Source: JACVRW01 sp963728155 (GTDB lineage: Bacteria > Actinomycetota > Thermoleophilia > Solirubrobacterales > Thermoleophilaceae). Taken from it: a stretch of DNA of 64,000 nucleotides. This document shows, one piece after another, positions 53,897 to 63,994 of the stretch. The notes under the pieces were generated by a model. It did not search any database, was not told the origin of the DNA, and saw only the letters and a list, made by a program, of their open reading frames with translations. The stretch covers positions 47,650-111,649 of the forward strand of contig CAVSJF010000024.1 of assembly GCA_963728155.1 (NCBI GenBank), in the 5' to 3' direction. Position 1 is the first letter of the stretch. Each line of letters starts with the position of its first letter. A program made the position numbers and the translations under genes.

Positions 53897-55895
53897 GGCA
53901 GCTCCGCGATCAGGTGCGTGCCGGCGCCGCGCTCGCTTTCGATCCGCAGCGTCCCGCCGTGGGCGCCGACGCGGTCGGCGCAGGCCGCTCAGCCCGGTGC
54001 CGTTCCGGGGCGCGGCGCCGCCGACGCCGTCGTCGGCCACGGAGATGAGGAGGCTGCCGTTGCGGCGCTGCGCGCTGAGCAAGACGCGCGAGGCGTGGGC
54101 GTGCTTGGTCGCGTTGGTGAGCGCCTCGCACGCGATGAAATAGGCGGCGGTTTCGACAGCGTCGGGGAAGCGCTCCGTGGTGGCGTCGACCGCCACGGGC
54201 ATCGCTGCCCGGCCCGCGAGCTCCTGCAGCGCGGGTGCCAGCCCTGCGTCAAGCTGCGGCGGCCGTAGCCCGCGGGCCAGCTCGCGTAGCTCGCCGATCG
54301 CGTCACCAATCTCGGCGAGCGCGCCGTCGAGCGTCTCGCGCGCCGCCGCCTCGGGGTCGAGCTCGTGTTGGGCGTGCCGTAGCGCCAGTCCGATCGAGAC
54401 GAGCCGCTGCTGCGCGCCGTCGTGCAGATTGCGCTCGATGCGCCGGCGCTCCGCGTCGCCCGCGGTGACGATGCGCGCCCGCGAGGCGGCGACCTGGTCG
54501 AGCTGGCGGCGCAGCTCCGTGCGCAGGCGCGCGATCTCGATCGCGAGACCCGCTTCCTCGATCACGCGGCGCAGCAGATCCGGGTGCTCCGTGGCGGCGG
54601 GGTCGTGAAGCACCATGCCCAGCTGCGTGCCGGCGCGCTCGATCGGCGTGCGCTCGCGCGCGTCGCCCGGCGTGTCGACCGGCGGGCCGCCGCGGACGTT
54701 GACGTAGCCGCCGCCCTCCGGCAGGAGGAAGCGCAACTCGAGCCGCGCGTCGCCGAGCACGTCGCGCAGCAGCTGCTCGACGCCCTCCGGCGCCGCCGTG
54801 CCAGCGCGCACCTGCTCGAGGAAGGCCGGCGACGCGGTGCAGCGCGTCGTAGCGGGCGCGGTTGAAGCGCCGGTCGACCGCGTCCTGCACGCGGCCGCGC
54901 AGCGGGCGGAACGCGAGCGCGACCGCGAGCGTGGCAACGCCGGTCGCCAGCGCCGACCCGCTACCGAGCGCCACACCGATCAGCAGCGCGATCGCCGCGT
55001 AGGCAGCGCCCAGCAGCAAAGTGAGGGCGCCGTAAACCAGGGCCCGGTTGATGACGACGTCGATGTCGTAGAGGCGGTGGCGCAGGATCGCGATGCCGGT
55101 GGCGAGCGGGAACGCGATGAACACGACGCCCCAGACGGCCATGCGCCACTGATCGTCCCCCTCCCAGATCATCCACGACCCCATGAGCACGACCGTCGCG
55201 GCGCCCGCCACGGTGCACACCGTCAGCACCCATTTGAGCTGCTGACGCTCGTCACCGTGCGCTCCGCGCAGCCGCAGCGCGAGGGCGCAAACGCCCAGTC
55301 CCAGTACGAGGAAGGTCGGCAGCCAGCAGGTGCTGCTGAGCTCGTCCATCACCTCGCGCATGCCCGGCACGCCCAGGGGGTTGGACACCGGGTCGAAGGG
55401 CGCGTCGAACGGGCCCGGGCGCAGCACGGCCCCCACGACGAAGCCGACGATCGCGAGGCCGGACATGGCGGCGACCGGGCGCCAGCGGCGCGACGGCAGG
55501 CGCCCGTCGGGGAACAGCAGCAGCGAGAGGCCCATCAACGGCAAGATCGCCTGCCCCCAGCCGATCGCGGCGGTGGCGAGCCCGGGGACCTCCCCGCCCT
55601 GCGCGTAGATGCCCCAGCTCGCGTACGAGTAGGAGAGGCCGTTGAGCGCGAGCAGCAGGCCCAGGACCACGAACAGCCACCCGACTAGGTGCCCCGGCAG
55701 GCGCGACACGATCAGCGCGCCGACCGTCGCGTACGCGAGCGCGAGCATCAGCCACACAGCGCCGCTGACGCCGCCGAACGGGTCCTCGCGGAGCGGCTGC
55801 CCGGGCCCGAGCACGATGAACACCGCCGCCGCCACGGCCACGGCGACGGTGAGCCCCCACAGGAGCGCGACGGCGGGACGGACGCTTGTCTGCAC
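53884..55895 (-). CDS. NarL-type sensor histidine kinase, two frameshifts
   Basis: A membrane kinase of about 670 residues. The N-terminal half has eight to ten hydrophobic segments (for example LLWGLTVAVAVAAAVFIVLG and HLVGWLFVVLGLLLALNGLS), a likely membrane-embedded sensor. Near 54835 the frame shifts into a GAF-like linker, then the HisKA_3 phospho-acceptor AERRRIERNLHDGAQQRLVS. The ATPase domain has ACEALTNATKHAHASRVLL and VADDGVGGAAPRNGTGLSGL. A second shift near 53980 restores DRVGAHGGTLRIESERGAG and a stop overlapping the regulator start. Confidence 0.88.
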
Positions 55896-56029
55896 GATGC
55901 GGCGATCCTCTCAGCGCTGGTGCGGCGCGGCAACCGTGCCGCCACGGCGCGGACGTCAGTGCCAGCGCGTAGGCAGGCACAGTGCCGCCACGGATGCGCG
56001 GGCGCCGCAGCGGCGGATACCGTCGCGCC

Positions 56030-56470
56030 ATGTCGTCAGCGACGCAGCCCCTGCCACCCGCGCACCGCTCGGGCGGGGTGGCCGTGCTGCGGCGCGGCGC
56101 GGCCTGGCTGCACCTCGCGCTCGCGCTGGCGATCGCGCTCGGCGTCTTCCTGCAGGTCTACCTGATCGGCGCCTACATCTTCGGCGCTGGCAGCGATGCC
56201 CTCGACGCGCATAGCGCCGTCGGCTTCAGCGTCCATGGCCTCGAGGTGCTGCTCTTCCTCGTCGCGCTCGTCGCGTGGCTCCCGCGCGCCGACGCCGGCC
56301 TTTCGCTGCTGATGGCGCTGCTCGGCACGACGCAGATCGCGCTCGCCGAAGCCCACGGCTGGACGGGCGGGCTGCACCCGCTCGGGGCGCTCCTCGTGCT
56401 CGTCCTTGCCGCCGCGCTCGCTCGCCGCGACCTTCAGCGTCGCCGCCACCAAATGAACGACCGGAGGTAG
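56030..56470 (+). CDS. Four-helix membrane protein (DUF6220-like)
   Basis: A 146-residue protein with four membrane helices: GAAWLHLALALAIALGVFLQ, then HSAVGFSVHGLEVLLFLVAL, then SLLMALLGTTQIALAEAHGW and LHPLGALLVLVLAAALARRD. The pattern VFLQVYLIGAYIFGAGSDAL with a following DAHSAVG is like DUF6220 proteins (from memory). Conserved His residues in helices 2 to 4 could bind haem or quinone, but this is not established. Its gene is followed 6 bases later by another membrane-protein gene. Confidence 0.65.
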   Translation: MSSATQPLPPAHRSGGVAVLRRGAAWLHLALALAIALGVFLQVYLIGAYIFGAGSDALDAHSAVGFSVHGLEVLLFLVALVAWLPRADAGLSLLMALLGTTQIALAEAHGWTGGLHPLGALLVLVLAAALARRDLQRRRHQMNDRR

Positions 56471-56476
56471 GCGGCC

Positions 56477-57229
56477 ATGTCGTCTCTGGCCGTGGTAGGC
56501 GACATGGACGAGTCACGAGCACTTCAGCGCACGGGATGGGCGGGCGCCACTTCGGTCGTTCTGCTCGTCGTTGGGGTGGCGCTGTGCGTGCCGGTCGGCG
56601 TCGACGACCCAGGCATGTCGGACGCCGCCATTCTCGAGAGGCTCGACGACGGCGCGCGGCAGGCCGCCGCCGGCATCGGGCTGCCGGTGCTCGGCGCGGG
56701 GATCGCGCTGCTGCTCTGGTTCGCCATCGGGCTGCGGCGGATGCTGGACCGGCTGTCCGGCGGCGATCCGCTCGCGCAGGCGATCGTGCCGGCGGCGGCG
56801 CTGCTCAGCGGGCTGATGATCACAGGGGTGTCGCTCGACGTGTCGAGCGCGTTCACGGCATGGTCGGACGAGTTCACCCCCGACCCGGACACCGCCCGCG
56901 TGCTTGGCACGGCGGGGCTCGTCGTCGCGCTCACTGGGCTGACCGGCGGCGCCGCGCTGGTCGCCGTGACGACGCGGATCGCCCAGCAGGCGCGCGCCCT
57001 GCCGACGTGGGCCGTCTGGGTGTCCTACGCCGTCGCCGTGCTGTGCTTGTCCAGCTTCTGGAGCGGGGGCATGGCGTCCGTGGCCTTCGCGCTGTGGCTC
57101 ATCGGCGCCGCCATCGGGGTGCTGCGCGCGGCGCGGCGGACACCGCCGGCGCCGGCGGTCCCGGCGCAGGGCACACCGGCTCCGGAGGCGGAAGCGGCCC
57201 GCACGCCCCCGACCGCCACCAGCGGCTGA
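56477..57229 (+). CDS. Membrane protein of unknown function, about six helices
   Basis: A 250-residue integral membrane protein. Hydrophobic segments include SVVLLVVGVALCVPVGV, GIGLPVLGAGIALLLWFAIG, AIVPAAALLSGLMITGVSLD, AGLVVALTGLTGGAALVAVT and VWVSYAVAVLCLSSFWSGG. The tail is Pro/Ala-rich. The layout resembles DUF4386-type proteins, but no specific motif was recognised. It is probably co-transcribed with the upstream four-helix protein. Confidence 0.65.
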   Translation: MSSLAVVGDMDESRALQRTGWAGATSVVLLVVGVALCVPVGVDDPGMSDAAILERLDDGARQAAAGIGLPVLGAGIALLLWFAIGLRRMLDRLSGGDPLAQAIVPAAALLSGLMITGVSLDVSSAFTAWSDEFTPDPDTARVLGTAGLVVALTGLTGGAALVAVTTRIAQQARALPTWAVWVSYAVAVLCLSSFWSGGMASVAFALWLIGAAIGVLRAARRTPPAPAVPAQGTPAPEAEAARTPPTATSG

Positions 57230-57377
57230 CGCCCAGCCGACGGTCGTCCACAGCCCAGAGAAGTCACATATCGCATAGCCAGGACCGCTACCGACGATTT
57301 ACCGGGCGGGACAACTGTCGAGGCCGGTCGTATGTCTTGCTTGCACACGGGCTCCGCGTGAGTAGTCCCAGGTCGGG

Positions 57378-58238
57378 CTAGGCACGTCGGCCGAGTCCGT
57401 AGACGAAGAACTCGCCCGTCTCGACAAAGCTCGCGTCAAGGCCGTGGTCACGAAGATCTCGCGCGAGCCGGTCGGGATCGAACGAACGCTTGAAAATCCG
57501 AAACTCCCGACCGTCCTCGAGTCGCCTGAGCTCAGTCGCGCTCTCGCGATCGGGCAGTCGCGAACCGTGAATGACGTTCCTCTCCAGGACCGCACGTGCG
57601 GCATCCACGAGGAAGAAGCGGCCTCCGGGGCGAAGCGCGTCGTGGACGCTGCGCCAGAACCGGTCGGTATGGCTCTCGGGAACGTGCGAAAGCCAGAACG
57701 CAAAGAAGACGACGTCATAGTCTTGATCTGGCTGCCAGCTGAAGAGATCGTCAACCGAGAGCTCGACATTGCGCTTGCCGGCATCCTGCAGCTTCGCCAG
57801 AGCGAGTTCGCGCATCTCCGGCGCTGCATCGACTCCGACTACTCTGGTCGCGGACTCCGCGAGACGGATCGTCCACTCACCCGTGCCGTAGGCAAGCTCG
57901 AGGACGTCTCCACGAGGCGCAAACGCATCGAGTGCTGAAAACACACTATTGAGCTCAAGACGCCATCTCGCATTGCGCTCCTCGCCCAAATCATGGAGCC
58001 CCTCGCGACGGAACCACTTGTCGTACTCGCGAGCGCGAGCCCGATAGTAGGCGAGTTGCTCGGCGAGAAGCGGATTGTTGCTTTTCACAGCGCTATCGAC
58101 GTCGCGAGTTGATGCCTCGTAGATCAGCTTGACGAGCTCGTGGTTGAACCGAGGCAGAGCTCGGGCTCGTCCCCGCGGAACCGTCCGGACCCGGGAGTTC
58201 GGGTGCTTCTGAGTTGTTCTCCGGCTCTGTGAAGCCAT
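57378..58238 (-). CDS. Class I SAM-dependent methyltransferase, lower G+C than its surroundings
   Basis: A methyltransferase of about 286 residues. SAM motif I is DVLELAYGTGEWTIRLAESA (E-L-A-x-G-T-G), with acidic motif II in VVGVDAAPEMRELALAKL and motif IV in YDVVFFAFWLSHVPESH; LRPGGRFFLVDAAR follows. ATG 58238 is a reasonable start, but the frame is open to about 58319. A hand count over 57721-57780 gives about 57% G+C, below the rest of the window, and codon choice is more mixed, suggesting acquisition from elsewhere. The substrate is unknown. Confidence 0.82.
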   Translation of the reverse strand: MASQSRRTTQKHPNSRVRTVPRGRARALPRFNHELVKLIYEASTRDVDSAVKSNNPLLAEQLAYYRARAREYDKWFRREGLHDLGEERNARWRLELNSVFSALDAFAPRGDVLELAYGTGEWTIRLAESATRVVGVDAAPEMRELALAKLQDAGKRNVELSVDDLFSWQPDQDYDVVFFAFWLSHVPESHTDRFWRSVHDALRPGGRFFLVDAARAVLERNVIHGSRLPDRESATELRRLEDGREFRIFKRSFDPDRLARDLRDHGLDASFVETGEFFVYGLGRRA

Positions 58239-58576
58239 TTGAGTTGTCGTCAGTTGTGTCCAACTTGCTCTCACATCTGACCCCGAATCTGTCCCCGTCC
58301 CCAACGGACAGGGTCTCATCTACCTAGCCATCGGGAGGGCGGCGACGGCCACTCTGAAGCCTACGCCCGACATACGTGCCCGTCGTCGCTCGTGCGACGA
58401 GCGAAGCGCGCGGCCGTGATGTGGAAAGCGATAATCGGCGGGCCACCCCGAATCGCCGCCGGGCGCGATCCCGCGAGGCGGCAGGAGCGACGCGTCGATG
58501 CTCCGCGCCGGCGACCAGCGAAGGCGCGGCCACGGTGATGTCGAATGACGCGTCGCAGTAGCGGCCGCGCCCGATC
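58239..58576. other. Stretch without a recognisable gene
   Basis: No convincing coding region was found on either strand. The left third (58240-58310) has a distinctly lower G+C content like the methyltransferase gene. The right two thirds are GC-rich and hold only short frames. It probably marks the edge between acquired DNA and older sequence carrying gene remnants. Confidence 0.4.
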
Positions 58577-58762
58577 CACTTCGAGTACTCGCTGCACCAG
58601 CCGCTGCAGGGCCGCGACGCGGTACGCCAGTTCGCGCTGCGCTTCCGTGAGGCTTTCCCGGATCTCGGCTTCGGCGCGACCGCGGACCTGATCGCCGAGG
58701 AGGTCGGCCTCGACGACGGCGTCACGGTCCTGCAGCAGCTGGGCCTGATCCCGGAGACCTAG
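58577..58762 (+). pseudogene. Remnant of a SnoaL-like cyclase/ester-cyclase gene
   Basis: The plus strand reads HFEYSLHQPLQGRDAVRQFA, then LRFREAFPDLGFGATADLIA, then DDGVTVLQQLGLIPET and a stop at 58760-58762. The middle of a SnoaL-type domain and its typical C-terminal end (LQQLGLIP) are joined directly, with the roughly 50 residues normally between them missing. No start codon lies in a suitable place. This looks like an internally deleted, decayed copy. Confidence 0.55.
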
Positions 58763-58846
58763 CGCGATGTCGAACACGCCCGCAGTGCCCGCGAGCACCT
58801 GGCGTCGCTCGGGATCGACGATGCAGGCCTGACGGACAGTGACGTT

Positions 58847-59236
58847 GTGACGATGAGCTACTCGCTGCGCGGGTGGCACGTCGTCCCGAGTACGCCGGCG
58901 CAGGCACCGCCGATCGTCGCGCGCGTGTGGCTCCTGGCAGCGCTAAACACCTGCGGTCGCTATCTCGCGCCCGAGTGGCCGGGGCACCCGGCCGAACTGG
59001 AGGACGGCGGCTGCCCGGTCGACTCGATCGTCCTGATGGCAGTGCTCCAGCGACACTTCCTCAAACGAGCAGCACCGGCGTGGGACGACGCGACGCTGGC
59101 ACGCGACCTCGGGCTCGACGCCCGCGACCTCGCCCGCGCGCAGCTCGCCCTCGACGCGGTCCTGCACCTTCCAGTCCGCGTGTCGCGGCCGGCCCCGATC
59201 GGCCGGCACTGGTGGCGCGCGCTGGTCGGCTCATGA
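58847..59236 (+). CDS. Hypothetical protein
   Basis: A 129-residue frame with high G+C at third codon positions. It reads VARVWLLAALNTCGRYLAPE, DGGCPVDSIVLMAVLQRHFL and DDATLARDLGLDARDLARAQ. The second half looks helical. I do not recognise it. Its stop overlaps the start of the following 60-residue frame (ATGA), which favours real translation. The same frame is open upstream to the SnoaL remnant stop. It could be coding or part of a decayed region. Confidence 0.4.
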   Translation: MTMSYSLRGWHVVPSTPAQAPPIVARVWLLAALNTCGRYLAPEWPGHPAELEDGGCPVDSIVLMAVLQRHFLKRAAPAWDDATLARDLGLDARDLARAQLALDAVLHLPVRVSRPAPIGRHWWRALVGS

Positions 59237-59415
59237 CCCTCCGATCCCGCCGCGCGAACGAGATCACGTTCCGCCGCTACCGTCGCGTGCTCACCAACCA
59301 GGAGATCGCCGAAGCCGTTCGACGCACGCCGGTCTCACGGCGCCCGGCCATCCAGCAATCAGCCGCTGTCCTCGACACGCGAGAAGTGACGCACGTACTC
59401 GCGGGTCGCGCGTGA
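59233..59415 (+). CDS. Small basic hypothetical protein
   Basis: A 60-residue basic frame from ATG 59233: TLRSRRANEITFRRYRRVLT, then NQEIAEAVRRTPVSRRPAIQ. It overlaps the stop of the preceding gene by 4 bases. The middle resembles the first helices of an HTH domain, but the frame is too short for one. No family is recognised. Confidence 0.35.
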   Translation: MTLRSRRANEITFRRYRRVLTNQEIAEAVRRTPVSRRPAIQQSAAVLDTREVTHVLAGRA

Positions 59416-59450
59416 AGCCAGTGCTTCCCGATCATGCGCAAGTTCTGGGA

Positions 59451-59495
59451 GGCAGGAACGGCCAGCAAGACGGCGACCCCGCCAAGCTCGCCCAG
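59451..59495 (+). pseudogene. Possible short-chain dehydrogenase gene scrap
   Basis: Fifteen codons read GRNGQQDGDPAKLAQ, which resembles the conserved G-x-Q-x-GDPAKxA segment near the C-terminus of many short-chain dehydrogenases. Nothing else of the gene is visible around it. The match is short, so it may be chance; it is listed because the neighbouring sequence also carries gene remnants. Confidence 0.25.
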
Positions 59496-59640
59496 GAGTG
59501 CCCGCCGTGTCTACGAAGCCGCGGCCTCACCGCGAGATCTATGACGGCTCGCCGGCCGTGATGGCCGCGCCGGCATGATCGACTGCCAGACAAGCATCTC
59601 GAGACATTCAGCGACGGGCCAGCGGGTAGCGATACCCGTA

Positions 59641-60650
59641 ATGGCCGGCGGCGAGGGCGTCATCATCGGATTGGTCACGGCCCACGAGGACCGTGACCTC
59701 GCCGAGGCGCTCGCCGAGACGCTTCCGGACGCGCTGCGCGACCGCGTCGACGGCGGCGCCGAGTGGCGCGCCGAGGTCCGTGACACCGACCCGGCTGACG
59801 CTTCGGCGAGCGCGTCGGAGATGGTCGAGGCGGTGCGGCGATGCATGCTGGACGGCGGCTGGACGACGGGCTCGGACTCACCGAGTTGCCACTGCGCAAC
59901 GGGCGGCGACCGGTCGCGACGCACGCCAGTGCCTCGCATCGCGTCGGGCTCGTCAGCATTCCTGCGCTCGGCGCTGTCCGTCGCGCCGAGAAGCTGCGCC
60001 AGGTCGCGGCCGACGTCGTCGAAGGGCTGCTCGCTGACGACCGCGGCGACGAGCTCTCCGCTGACGCCCAGGGCCACGGCACCGTGCGCTTCACCAGCCT
60101 TGCGGTCCTCGCCAATCTGCGGCTGCTCGCCGGGATGATCCGCGCCAACCGACCGGCGCGCGTCATGGCGCGGCTGTCACGCTCCGCCGCGGCCGCGCTC
60201 GGCACCGGCGCCTACGCGGTCAGCTCGGCCAGCATGTGGAGCGTCGCCCACGAAAGCAGCTGGCTACGGCTGCTCGGGATCGGTGTGGTGTCGATCGTGC
60301 TGATCCTGGTCGCAATGGTCGTGGCGCACGGCCTGTGGGAGCGCGCGCGTGACCCGGCGGCGCGCGAGCGCGTGGTGCTGTTCAACATCGTCACCGTCAT
60401 CACGCTCGCGATCGGCGTCGTTACGCTCTACCTCGCGCTGTTCATCCTGATGGCGCTCGCGGCGGGCGTGATGATCCCGCCCGAATCCCTGCAGCGGGAG
60501 ACCGGCAAGCCGCCGGGCGTCCTCGACTATGCGCAGGTTGCGTGGCTCGCAGCGTCGGTCGCGACGGTCGGCGGCGCGCTCGGGTCGCTGATCGAGAGCG
60601 ACGAGGCGGTCCGCGACGCGACCTACCGGCCCGCTCCTCATCGAAGCTGA
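59641..60650 (+). CDS. Actinobacterial membrane protein of unknown function, one frameshift
   Basis: A protein of about 335 residues. The soluble head has GVIIGLVTAHEDRDLAEALA and ETLPDALRDRVDGGAEW. Near 59860 one G seems missing: CMLDGGW must shift to DDGLGLTELPLRNGRRPVAT, then ASHRVGLVSIPALGAVRRAE. The tail half has four membrane helices, such as LLGIGVVSIVLILVAMVVAH and VLFNIVTVITLAIGVVTLYL. From memory, similar proteins occur across actinobacteria without a function. ATG 59641 is the likely start. Confidence 0.65.
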
Positions 60651-60865
60651 GTTCGCCGCGTCGGTTGTCATCGAGGCGACATCGCGAAATGGCTCCGTAA
60701 CGCTCCGGATGGCGGGCGCGACAAAGCGCCCATGATCAGTCGCCAATCCCCAGCGCCGACCGTGACCTGACCGGCTTCCAGCCGCGCCCCATCGGCGCGG
60801 CCTGAGCCTGACGGCGGGCCCGCCCCGCCCCTCCTCGCCCCTCCAACTTCCCCAGGAGTCTTCCC

Positions 60866-63800
60866 ATGTTCCTCAGGTATCGCCTGCGGGCGCTCGCGCT
60901 CGCGCTCGGCAGCCGTGCTGCTCGTCCCCGCGGCGTCGGCCTCGGCCGCGCCGCAGTCGCAGTCGTTCGGCTTCGACAACATCACCCAGCGCTTCACCGT
61001 CCCGGCGGACGTCCACCAGGTCCACCTCACCGCCTGGGGCGGCAGCGGCGGCACCGGCGGCTCGCGCCAGGGCTCTATGCGGCGCCCGGCGGGCTCGGCG
61101 CCAAGATCGACACCGACGTGCCGGTGAACCCGGGCGAGACGCTGCAGATCGACGTCGGCGGCCGGGGCGGCCTCGGCTTCTTCCAGACCGCGGGTGATGG
61201 AGCCACGGCGGGTGGCAGCGCGCGCCGCGGCGGTACCGGTGGCACGGTCAACGAAACGCAGTTCGACGGGACCGCCGGCGGCGGCGGAGGCGGCGCGACG
61301 ACGGTGTCGGCGCGGCGGGGCACCACGCTGCTCGTCGCGGGCGGCGGCGGCGGGGGCGGGGGCGGCGGCGCGCTGGCCGGCCGCAACGGCGGCCAGGGCG
61401 GCGACGCCGGCGCGACCGCGAGCGGCTCGTGCGAGCCGAACACCGCATCCGGGCACCTACGGCAACGGCCCCGGCGGCGGCGCCGGGGGCAGCTGCCGTG
61501 CAGAACGGGCCCGCCGGCGGCGGCGGGGGCGGCGAGATCCCCGCGACCGGCGCCGGTACCGGCGGCGGTGGCGGCGGCGGCTTTTCCGCCGGCAACGGCG
61601 GCAGCGCCGGCAGCCATGGCGGCGGTGGCGGCGGTGGCGGCGGCGCGGGCACGTCCTACTGGTCGCGGTGTCGGCCGTCGAACGTCGTGGTCACGAACGG
61701 TGGGCCGAGCTTCGGCGGCGTCGTCGTCTCGTGGGATGCGGCTCCGCCCGCCGGCGTGCCGCTACGAAGGACCCTCGGCAACGGCGACCGGTTCATCGTG
61801 CCGGCCGGCGTGACGGAGCTGACGATCCTGGCGACGGGCGGCGCGGGCGGCGCCGGCTCCCCCGGCCCGGAGCGCGTCCCCGCGCGCGGCGGCTACGGCG
61901 CGGCGATCCGTCAGCGCGTCGCGGTCCGGCCGGGCGACAACCTCGCGATCGAGGCGGGCGGGCGCGGCGGCGGCGGCGTCTTCAATGACGACTCGAGCGT
62001 CCACATCCCCGGCGGGCCCGGCGGGTCGAGCAGCGCCGGCCGCGGCGGGAGCGGCGGAGCGGTCACCGGCAGCAACAGCCTGCCCCCCGAGTCTCCCCAG
62101 CTACCTGGGCGGCACCGGCGGCGGCGGCGGTGGCGCCACGCGCGTGATCAACACGAGCACCGCGACCACCCTGGTCACCGCGGGCGGCGGGGGCGGCGGC
62201 GGCGGCGGTAGCGCAGTCAATCGCAGGCGCCAACGGTGGCCCCGGCGGCAACGCGGGCAGCCCGCTCGTGACCGGCAGCGCGGCCGACGGCGACGGCTTC
62301 TACGGCTCCGGGCGATCCAGCTCGGGCGCCGCGAACGGCGCGGGCGGCCGCTTCGCCGCCTCGGGGAGCGCGAACGGCGAGAGCGCCGCAACAGCGTCAG
62401 GCCGACGGCACCACGAACAACGCGAAAGGGACCGGCGGCGGCGGCGGAGGCGGCGTCCGCGGCGGCGGCGCCGGCCAGCTGTGCACGGGCGGCAGCTGCG
62501 CGCTCTCCGCCGGCGGCGGCGGCGCGGGCAGCTCCGCCTGGCTCGCCTCGGCGCGCGACGTCACGCTCGGCAACTCGCTCGCTCGCAGCGGTGAGGTCCG
62601 GATCGACTGGATCGAGGCCGTCACGACGTCGATCGCGATCGAGGCCAGCGCCAACCCCGCCGTCGCCGGCCGGCTGGTGACGCTGACCGCGACCCTCACC
62701 GGCGCGGACGCCCCCGCCGGAGCGGCTCCGAGCGGCTCCGTCTTCTTCATCAACGAGGACACCGCGAGCTCGATCGGCGGCCCGCGCCAGGTGAGCGGGG
62801 GTCGCGCGAGCGTCACCACCACCCTGCCGGAGGGCACTCACCACATCTACGTCTCCTACTCGGGCGACCGCGTGTTCGCCGGCGCGCTCTCCCCGCAGTT
62901 GATCCAGCGCGTCGTCGCGCAACTGTCGGTCGCGACGAGCGACCTGCCCGCAGCCGAGGTCGGCCGGCCGTACTCGGCGACACTGACCGCCGACGGTGGC
63001 GCCGGCCCCTACAAGTGGTCGACGAGCACCGGCGCGTTGCCCGCCGGGCTCGAACTCGACAGCGCCACGGGCAAGATCAGCGGTACCGCGACGGCCGCCG
63101 GGACCGCCGAGTTCTTCGTCCGCGCGACCGACTCGGGCACGCCGCCCCAGATCGCGGGGACGCCGCTTGAGCTGATCGTGAACGCGTCAACGCTCGCGAT
63201 CGCGGGCGTCGCGCCGAATGCGATCCAGGCGGGCAGCGACCAGGTTGCGGTCACCCTGACCGGCAAGCGGTTCCTGCCGAACGCGGTCCTGGCCGCGTCC
63301 GACCAGCGGATCGCGTTCTCCGCGGCGACCATCGAAGACGCCACCAAGCTCACGGCGCGGGTCACGGTGCCGAGCAGGAGTGCCGGTCGGCGCCTACGAC
63401 GTGACCGTCACCGAGGGCGCCGACAGCGCGACCTGCACCGGTTGTCTCCGGGTGACCGAGGCCACGACGCCGGCGGCCGCGCCCACGCACCCGGGAGGGC
63501 GCGCCGAAGGCCTCGGCCGAGCCGACGCTGCCCGCCGCGCCCAGGGAGGGCGCGCCGAACGCCTCGGTCGAGCCGACGCTGCCCGCCGCGCCGTCTCCCT
63601 CGACCGCCGCGCCGACGGCAGCCGCACCGCGCCTGGAGATCGTGCGCAAACCGGCCGTCATTCGCGGTAACCGCGTGCGCTTCACCGTCCGCTGCACCGG
63701 CGGACCTGCCGCGGCGAGGTCACCGGGCCGGCCGCGCGCAGGGCGGTGACCTCGGCACGGTTCACGGTGGCGGCCGGCGCGACCCGTACCGTCACACTCA

Positions 63801-63955
63801 GGCTCAACCGCGACGGCGCGCGCCACGTCGCGCGGACCGGGGCGGCTGCGGATCGCGGGCTGACGATCAGCCAGCGCCACTCCGACCGCGGAGCGCAGAC
63901 GCTCAGCACGACGAGGATCACCATCCGGTCTGACGTCCGGCGCGTCGTCGCTGAG
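60866..63955 (+). CDS. Large secreted glycine-rich protein with two ALK-like Gly-rich domains and Ig-like modules, many frameshifts
   Basis: A predicted cell-surface protein of about 1,020 residues. AGGAG precedes ATG 60866. The signal peptide (FLRYRLRALALALG, then AVLLVPAASASA) is frame-shifted near 60910. Two related Gly-rich domains follow. Copy one (about 60970-61670) has FTVPADVHQVHLTAWGGSGG, PGETLQIDVGGRGG and TLLVAGGGGGGGGG; copy two (about 61780-62620) has FIVPAGVTELTILATGGAGG, PGDNLAIEAGGRGG and TLVTAGGGGGGGGG. Then come an Ig-like domain (SVFFINEDTASSIGG, YVSYSGDRVFAG), a putative Ig (ALPAGLELDSATGKISGTA), an IPT-like domain, two 17-residue repeats and a beta-sandwich tail. At least five frame breaks fall in GC runs. 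The exact stop is not fixed. Confidence 0.7.
63493..63594 (+). repeat. Two tandem 51-base repeats
   Basis: Two adjacent 51-base units start at 63493 and 63544 and differ at only a few positions. In the coding frame each gives a 17-residue unit, REGAPKASAEPTLPAAP and REGAPNASVEPTLPAAP, a Pro/Ala linker in the glycine-rich surface protein. Copy number is likely to vary between strains. Confidence 0.85.
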
Positions 63956-63968
63956 CGGTGTGCTCACT

Positions 63969-63994
63969 GCCGGGCGCCCACCGCGGCGCCCGGC
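63969..63994 (+). terminator. Strong GC hairpin after the glycine-rich protein gene
   Basis: GCCGGGCGCC (63969-63978) and GGCGCCCGGC (63985-63994) form a perfect 10-base-pair stem with a 6-base loop (CACCGC). There is no T-run after it, as is common for actinobacterial terminators. It would end transcription of the surface-protein gene. Confidence 0.65.

Noticed and set aside
57230..57377. Possible phage attachment or integrase remnant beside the lower-GC methyltransferase
   Set aside because: No direct repeat pair, tRNA end or recombinase motif could be found; only composition differs.
58361..58879. A 172-codon minus-strand frame over the SnoaL-like remnant
   Set aside because: The plus strand carries recognisable SnoaL residues, and the minus frame is Arg/Ala-rich without motifs.
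61429..62620. Glycine-codon-rich GGC runs as a DNA repeat or regulatory element
   Set aside because: They are explained by the polyglycine segments of the two coding domains.
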